Notes under the pieces: model-generated
What the model was told of the DNA's origin: nothing
The model's database searches: none
The model's input: only the letters and a program-made list of their open reading frames with translations
From: Isoetes engelmannii
Taxonomy: Eukaryota; Streptophyta; Lycopodiopsida; Isoetales; Isoetaceae
Length of the DNA stretch: 24,384 nucleotides
Assembly: GCA_011763485.2 (NCBI GenBank)
Contig: JAANSK020207757.1
Span: 1-24,384 of the forward strand
Reading direction: 5' to 3'
Shown: positions 18,898 through 24,384 of the stretch, piece by piece
Position numbering within the stretch: the first letter of the stretch is position 1
How the letters are laid out: each line of letters begins with the position of its first letter
Program-made: the position numbers and the translations under genes

Positions 18898-21678
18898 ATG
18901 GCAGGTATTAACTGGCTTCCTGTGGCATCTGATTTTACAATTGTTGTCTGTGGGATGAGTGCGCTCAGATTGTTAGCAGTTTTTGCTTATTCAAGGCAGA
19001 TAACTACACAGACGGAGAATGTCCTTGAGAAAGGGGAAACCACTGGAAGTTCTAGTTATGTGGCTTTGCTAAGGCAATGCTGTTCTACAAAAGCATTTTC
19101 ATCAGGGAAACGTGTCCATGCCCACATTATCAAAGATGGTTATGTCAGAGAGAGGTTTCTTGGTAACCTTCTTGTGCAGATGTATGGTCGATGTTGTTCA
19201 CTCAGCAATGCCAGGAATGTTTTTGACACTATCGATGGAAAGAATGTATTTTCTTGGACAATCATGATTGCAACATATGGCCATTACGGGTATTTAGAAG
19301 ATGCAAGAGAGTTGTTTGACAAAATGCCTCAAAGGAACCTAGTGTCATGGAATGCAATGATTGCAGCTTATACTCAACATGGAGAAGAACAAAATGCTCT
19401 AAGCCTCTTCCGGCAAATGGAGCTACAAGACACAGAACCAGATAAGACCACATTATTCAACGTTCTTTCTGCTTGTACTAATCTTGCTGATATAACTGAA
19501 GGTAAGCACATACATGATCGCATTATACAAATTGGATATGAGCAAGACATGGAATTAAGCAATGTCCTTTTGCAGATGTATTGCAAGTGTGGCGCTCTAT
19601 CTGATGCCCAATCATTGTTTGATAAAATGACGCAGAAGACCCTTTTTTCATGGAGCCTCATGATTTCAGCATATGCTCAAAATGAATACGGTAGGGAGGC
19701 AATACAACTTTTATATCAAATGGAGAAACAGGGCATTGCACCTGATACATCTACGTTTATTAGTTGTCTTTCTGCCTGTTCTAATCATGTACCTTTAGAT
19801 GATGGAAAGAGAATCCACAAATATGTAATAGCGAGAGGGTATGATTCAGACATTGTTGTTGGAACTACACTTATCAATATGTATAACAAAATGGGGAGTC
19901 TGGAAGATGCGCAATCAGTTTTTGACAAAATGCATCTCCATGATCACTTCTCATGGACTGCAATAATTTCAGCATATGCCCAACATGGAAAGGCCAAGGA
20001 GGCATTATCTCTCCTGCAGAAAATGGAGCAAGGATGCATACTTCCAGACAGCATCACTTTCATCAGCGTTCTTTCTGCTTGTGCAAGTGGTCTATATCTT
20101 GCCGAAGGCAAGCGCATTCATGCTTGCATCATGGAAGGTGGTCTTAAAGAAGATACCAGACTGGGAAATGCTCTTGTTAATATGTATGGGAACTGTGGAA
20201 AGCCTGATGTTGCAAGAACTGTGTTTGACAATATCTCTAAGAAGAATGTAGTTACCTGGACCGCCATGATTTCTGCATATGCAACACATGGCAACATTGA
20301 GGAGGCCATGCATCTCTTTGAACACATGGAATTAGAAGGTGTTAGACCTAACAAAGTTACATTTGTCAGCATCCTCTCAGCCTGCTCAACATATGAAGCC
20401 TTGAATGCAGGAAGACAGGTTCATGCCCACATCTTGGAAACTGGTAGTGATTGTGATGTCATTGTGAGAAATGCACTCATTACCATGTATGGCAAGTGTG
20501 GTAATATAGATGCAGCACGTGCAGTGTTTGAGAAGCTGCCAGAGAGAAATGCAGTAACATGGAATACAATGATAGCGGCTTATGCTCAACATGGAAAGGG
20601 CAAGGATGCAGTTAATTTATTTTGTCAAATGCAACAGCAGGGTTTATTGCCAGACAGAATCACAGTAGTCAGTATTCTTTCTACATGCGGCAGCCAAGCA
20701 GCCCTAGCCGAAGGCAAGGAGGTACATGATTTAATAAAAGAAACTGGGCTTGACACTGATGTGGTTATTGGAACTGCGGTTGTGAACATGTATGGCAAAT
20801 GTGGAAAGCTGGAAGATGCACAGGCTTTATTTGATAGGCTAATTGTCAAGAATGTGGTGTCATGGAACACTATAATTTCAATGTATGTCTCGCATGGAAA
20901 TCACAGTATGGCACTAGATCTTTTTCATCGAATGCAGCAGGAAAATGGAATTCCAGACAAGGCCACTTTTATGAGCATTCTTTCTGCATGTGCAGGTCAT
21001 GCTGCACTTGCTGAAGGAAGGCAACTTCATGCTCAGATAAATGAGCGGGGTTTACATTTAGATGCAAGCATAGGGACTGCCCTTGTGAATATGTATGCGA
21101 ACTGTGGAAGCCTTGAAGATGCACAGACTGTTTTCTCTAGAATGGCTGTACGGAATGTTGTCTCTTGGAATGCTACAATTGCAGCATATGCACAACATGG
21201 CCATGTTGCTGATGCTTTCCGACTCTTAGAGGAAATGCTGGCCAAAGGCACAATGCCCACAGATGTCACATTTGTCAGTATTCTTTCTGCTTGTGGCCAT
21301 GCTGGCTTTGTTAATGAAGGCATGCATTCTTTTGTGTCTGTAAGTGACCACTGCATAACCCTTACGGTTGAGCATAATAACTGTACGATGGATCTTCTTG
21401 GACGTGCAGGATGGTTGGATGAGGTTAAGCAATTTATGGCGAATATGCCGTTTGAACCTACTGTTATGTCTTGGAGGGTCTTGCTCGGTGGTTGCAGAAT
21501 GTTTGCTGACATTGGACTAGGTAAAATGGTTGCAAAAGAGATGTTCGATTTGGATCCAGAAAATGCAATTCCATATATATTGCTATCAAATATATATGCA
21601 TCAGATGCTAGATGGATTGGTGCAACAAACTATAGGATCCTTATAGGGGGAAATCTTAGTGAAGTTGGAAGTGCATAA
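18898..21678 (+). CDS. Pentatricopeptide repeat protein, PLS class ending in an E-like motif
   Basis: A single uninterrupted 926-codon frame with no introns, typical of plant PPR genes. From about residue 50 it consists of P-L-S triplets of about 100 residues. About seven are visible, each with MYxxxGxxxxAxxxF, SWxxMIxAYAxxG and TFxSxLSAC, giving some 20-plus motifs. It closes with LLGRAGWLDEVKQFMANMPF and an E-like motif from about 854 (SWRVLLGGCR, LDPENAIPYILLSNIYA). It stops at residue 926 without E+ or DYW. PLS proteins bind organellar RNA one base per repeat, and the C-terminal E/DYW part normally recruits or supplies the C-to-U editing activity. Lacking DYW, it would need a partner or act in another step. 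Met20 (18955) starts MSALRLLAVFAYSRQ, a better organelle-targeting peptide than the stretch before it, so it may be the true start. The last 15 residues diverge from the family, suggesting erosion of a former longer tail. Confidence 0.93.
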   Translation: MAGINWLPVASDFTIVVCGMSALRLLAVFAYSRQITTQTENVLEKGETTGSSSYVALLRQCCSTKAFSSGKRVHAHIIKDGYVRERFLGNLLVQMYGRCCSLSNARNVFDTIDGKNVFSWTIMIATYGHYGYLEDARELFDKMPQRNLVSWNAMIAAYTQHGEEQNALSLFRQMELQDTEPDKTTLFNVLSACTNLADITEGKHIHDRIIQIGYEQDMELSNVLLQMYCKCGALSDAQSLFDKMTQKTLFSWSLMISAYAQNEYGREAIQLLYQMEKQGIAPDTSTFISCLSACSNHVPLDDGKRIHKYVIARGYDSDIVVGTTLINMYNKMGSLEDAQSVFDKMHLHDHFSWTAIISAYAQHGKAKEALSLLQKMEQGCILPDSITFISVLSACASGLYLAEGKRIHACIMEGGLKEDTRLGNALVNMYGNCGKPDVARTVFDNISKKNVVTWTAMISAYATHGNIEEAMHLFEHMELEGVRPNKVTFVSILSACSTYEALNAGRQVHAHILETGSDCDVIVRNALITMYGKCGNIDAARAVFEKLPERNAVTWNTMIAAYAQHGKGKDAVNLFCQMQQQGLLPDRITVVSILSTCGSQAALAEGKEVHDLIKETGLDTDVVIGTAVVNMYGKCGKLEDAQALFDRLIVKNVVSWNTIISMYVSHGNHSMALDLFHRMQQENGIPDKATFMSILSACAGHAALAEGRQLHAQINERGLHLDASIGTALVNMYANCGSLEDAQTVFSRMAVRNVVSWNATIAAYAQHGHVADAFRLLEEMLAKGTMPTDVTFVSILSACGHAGFVNEGMHSFVSVSDHCITLTVEHNNCTMDLLGRAGWLDEVKQFMANMPFEPTVMSWRVLLGGCRMFADIGLGKMVAKEMFDLDPENAIPYILLSNIYASDARWIGATNYRILIGGNLSEVGSA

Positions 21679-22355
21679 GAGATTAACAGCTAAGGGGGTC
21701 ACCTTTCTGTAGCAATTGTATGATATGACACGTCTGGAATCTGTAGATATCTGAAGAAGGCTTGGAATCTGGGCGTTTTTAATGGGGATGAGAGACATGG
21801 TACTAAACCTGATACTGACCAATAAGATGGCACATAGCAATAGCTTGTGCATTTGAGGTCTGTCATATGAGTAATGTGTTTCCAGTGTTTGCATTCCAAC
21901 CAAATGCAAGAAGGGCAGTGCCTGTTGCAGAAGCATACTGGATATATATAAGAATGACCATTTGCATATAAACTAGTTAACTAAAGAAGTCCAAAATTTA
22001 AGGGAAAATGTGATACATACACCTTAAAAAAATAAAGAAACGTTACCCTGCTCTTAAAAAGCCTCAATAGATCAACTGATGGGAGGAATGATTGGATAAT
22101 TGAGATTTTTCCAAAACTAAATTAGTTTTGCCCAAGTTTTGGACAAGCATGTGCCTGCTTAATCCATATTCTAGTGTCTTTTGAAAAGGACAATTTCGTT
22201 AGTGAACACGTGGTTAAAAGAAGGTACCACTAAAAAAACAAGATGTTGCCATATCGAGGGTTGCCCTTTGGAAACATCGTGGTAACCTGCTAACTTGTAG
22301 ACAGATCATAGTTAACACGAAACTAAAAATAGACGCAAACAATAATCAACATAGG
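21679..22355. other. Intergenic DNA downstream of the PPR gene
   Basis: AT-rich, with no recognisable coding sequence. I searched by eye for a detached E+ or DYW domain (HPxxxxI, HxE...CxxC, DYW ending) in plus-strand frames and saw none. The PPR 3' untranslated region must lie here. Confidence 0.5.
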
Positions 22356-22469
22356 GTGGGGTTGCCCATTCTTGCGGACGTGCATACCTGTGGTACCAAA
22401 CAACAGACCAACAAACAACAAACAATAGCAGACCAACAAACAACAGCCAGCAAACGGGTTTGTGTGCTC

Positions 22470-23015
22470 AAAGCCAAGAAGAAGGGACCCCAGACAAGCG
22501 GATCTGCAGGAAAGAGGAAACCAACAAAGAGAGGCCAGCGAGTGGATGGAGGATGAGATGCTGGACGCTTTTGATGAGGTGAGTGAGAATGGAATTTCCA
22601 CAAGAATAATGAGCACCCGCAGATCTTAACACCAGCCCAAGAAAAGGAATTAGTTGATTGGGCAATAGGAAGGGCAGAGCAGGGATGGGAGTGATCTGGC
22701 CGTTGTGAAGGAACGGGCAGCCGGAATGGCGAAGGAGGGTAATTCAGCCTTCGAAGGTGTTCCAGGGAGCAAAGTGGAAGCTAGTCAAGCAAAGACATTA
22801 TTAGAAGTGCAGAAACCTTAAAGGTGTCACGTGCCCGGGCAATGAATCAGACCAGCTTGGATATACTCTAATCGGGTTTGAAAGAAGTGTATGATGAGTA
22901 CAACTTCCCCCCCTCAAGGAATCTGGAATGCAGACGAGACAAGAATCCAAGCTGGGAAAGTAAAGGGTTTTGAGGATAATTGCAAGGAACGGGGAGAATC
23001 GGGTTAGTGAACTAG
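22470..23015 (+). mobile_element. Pogo-like (Tc1/mariner) transposase remnant, broken
   Basis: Reading across shifting plus-strand frames gives, in order: a basic N-terminus (KAKKKGPQTSGSAGKRKPTK); a first helix-turn-helix (ASEWMEDEMLDAFDEVSENG, near 22540); a CENP-B-type second HTH (ILTPAQEKELVDWAIGRAEQ, about 22620-22685, then FEGVPGSK near 22755); ETLKVSRARAMNQ near 22820; LKEVYDEYNFPP near 22877-22912; and IWNADETRIQAGKVKG (about 22923-22970), the first catalytic Asp region of the DDE domain. At least four changes break it, including frame changes near 22615, 22760 and 22915 and a TAA near 22870. The later two catalytic Asp residues are absent. Pogo elements make TA target duplications, and the neighbouring foldback element carries TA flanks. 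Confidence 0.8.
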
Positions 23016-23031
23016 TGATGAATATGAGGTA

Positions 23032-23195
23032 TAAGGGAATCTTCATCCCGAAAAAATTATGCTGAGGAAATTCTGAGGCGGCCCCGCCAAATGAGGCGGC
23101 GCACGAGCGGCGGAGCCGCGAGTGGGCCGCCGAGTCTGGCGGCGCCGCCGAAGAATATTCCGAGGCAAAATTTTTAAGGGATGAAGATTCCCTTA
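23032..23195. mobile_element. Foldback MITE with TA flanks, 164 bp including the TAs
   Basis: AGGGAATCTTCATCCC at the left end (from 23034) is the perfect inverse of the right end (GGGATGAAGATTCCCT, ending 23193). The similarity continues inward for about 55 bp in each arm: AAAAATT, then TGAGGAA-ATTCT or CTCGGAATATTCT, then GGCGGC(C/G)CCGCC. TA directly flanks both ends, as expected of Tc1/mariner-pogo or Stowaway-like insertions. The core is extremely GC-rich (GGCGGCGCACGAGCGGCGGA), unlike the neighbourhood. Confidence 0.8.
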
Positions 23196-23270
23196 CGTAA
23201 TCAACTGGAGCCTTAAATTTCCACTAATATTGCGCCACGTGGCATTTATTTTCCCTGTTTCCTGTGTTCT

Positions 23271-23370
23271 TCACTGTTCTGGCGGCGCTTCTTCTCTGTT
23301 CTGGCGGATCGGCGATTCCTCTGTTTTTCACTATTCTGGCGGGTGTTCTTCTCTGTTCTGGCGGATCGGC
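23271..23370. repeat. Tandem duplication, period 57 bp
   Basis: TCACTGTTCTGGCGG...CTTCTCTGTTCTGGCGGATC at 23271 recurs at 23328 as TCACTATTCTGGCGG...CTTCTCTGTTCTGGCGGATC. TGTTCTGGCGG also repeats inside each unit. Confidence 0.85.
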
Positions 23371-23997
23371 AGAAGGATGACATTGTTCTTGAATGATCTT
23401 TGCGAAGCACAGGCTCTTGCATGATCAAGATTGAAAATCTAATTTCTGTGTTTGATTTTTCATGCCCTTGCCACATTTTGTGTTCACAGTACCAAATCCG
23501 TCGCCCCTGCCGTTGAAAAATATAGTTAATGTGTTGAATTTGGTGCCCATTTGCTAATCCTTATGAATTTGATGCTCATGCAGTCTTTGTTTTGCTCATG
23601 CTAGCATCCTCCGGCGTCCTAGCCCTGACTAGGGCATCCCCTGTTCTTCTTTTTTTGTCGATGGCTGTTGTGGTAGAAACCGTAATTTCTTCTCTTTGTT
23701 CCAAGTCTTAATGTTGTGAAGAAAAAAGAAAGCAAGATCCTTGTTGAAGCTTTTGAACTCGAGATCTACAACTTGGGAAGCCATGACCAGCTTTTGAATC
23801 CGGCTTCATCTTTCTGAATAAGAAATGCCATTTTTAGATCGGAAAGGGTGAGAGGGATCGGACTTCACCACCGGCCTCCCTTTTCTTTTTTCACACTTCA
23901 CGTTATGGCGCACTGACAGGTTTCATGTTTCTTCAAGCTTAAGAATGCTGGCAGGTCTGGCACGGATTTAAACTGCCTGCAATGAAAATTTTCACAC

Positions 23998-24077
23998 AAC
24001 AGAGCAGGAAGAGGCGTCTTCAAAACAGGTTCTGCTGAACAGAGCAACAAGAGGCGTCTTCTAAACAGCCTGCTACT
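23998..24077. repeat. Tandem duplication, period 40 bp
   Basis: AACAGAGCAGGAAGAGGCGT at 23998 recurs at 24038 as AACAGAGCAACAAGAGGCGT. Both copies continue through CTTC(A/T)AAACAG. Confidence 0.85.
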
Positions 24078-24384
24078 TCTGCCATCGCCCTGCTGGCGGA
24101 TCTGCAAAAGAAAGAAAGGCAAGAAAGGGCTTTTCCAGCGATTTCGTCCAGACCTTTTGCTAGGATTCTCAAAAATTTTAAAGAAGAATCCAGTCTGATA
24201 ACAGAAGCTTACAAATATATCTTTCAAGAATGCCGGAATAAACACGTAATGGTCGGCCCCAAGAAATTTCACATTATTATAGTCGGTTCTTAAATCCAAT
24301 AATTTTCTGTGTATGTATACGGAGTCTTTCGTATGTCCTCCGTATTCTTTAGGCCGTTGTGCATCACAAAAAAAGGGGCATGGC

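Larger units (their letters stand above)
23196..24384. other. Intergenic DNA to window end, no gene recognised
   Basis: No coding family is recognised. It contains two short tandem duplications, listed separately, and a small inverted pair (ATACGGAG...CTCCGTAT) near 24318-24350. Confidence 0.45.

Noticed and set aside
19262-21512. Minus-strand frames opposite the PPR gene
   Set aside because: They are antisense shadows produced by the repeated PPR codon pattern.
1-24384. CRISPR arrays, bacterial operons, ribosomal RNA
   Set aside because: No regularly spaced identical repeats, ribosome-binding-site-led gene strings or rRNA sequence were seen; introns and plant gene families show this is nuclear plant DNA.

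Overview
This is nuclear DNA from a land plant. It contains a 10-exon SKIP31-type F-box gene, a multi-exon family-1 beta-glucosidase with canonical plant exon phases, and a long intronless PLS-class pentatricopeptide (PPR) gene. PPR genes of this style, with repeated MYGKCG/AYAQHG motifs, are especially abundant in ferns and lycophytes. That, together with the AT-rich, repeat-laden intergenic DNA, makes a seed-free vascular plant the best guess. This is inference, not proof.

Layout. 1-620: a decayed LINE reverse-transcriptase fragment (minus strand) running off the left edge. 620-3058: intergenic DNA with a nested tandem-repeat array (1690-2445) and a smaller duplication (2861-2997). 3059-5598: SKIP31 on the minus strand, all ten exons joining in phase. 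5600-8000: intergenic, holding a roughly 1.07-kb inverted-repeat element (6606-7670). 8000-10829: unassigned sequence ending in a polypurine tract and a 1475-bp LTR, the 3' end of a fossil LTR retrotransposon. 11200-11735: pyrimidine-rich low-complexity DNA. 12311-14140: beta-glucosidase on the minus strand, nine intact exons with both catalytic glutamates but no visible N-terminal exons. 14317-15240: fragments of two unrelated host genes on the plus strand, three exons of symplekin and part of a Raf-like (CTR1/EDR1) kinase. 15329-15422: a near-perfect 94-bp hairpin. 15430-18897: no assigned gene, several short tandem duplications. 18898-21678: the PPR gene. 22470-23015: a broken pogo-like transposase, followed by a 164-bp foldback element (23032-23195) flanked by TA. 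23200-24384: no gene, two short tandem duplications.

The genes do not form a pathway. SKIP31 would act in an SCF ubiquitin ligase, the glucosidase on a beta-glucoside, and the PPR protein in organelle RNA processing or editing. I found no clearly new molecular system. The most unusual structure is the junction at 14140-15422, where a 5'-truncated gene, two spliced fragments of other genes and a long hairpin lie together, as expected from transposon-mediated gene-fragment capture. A second theme is the large number of 40-135 bp tandem duplications across the window.
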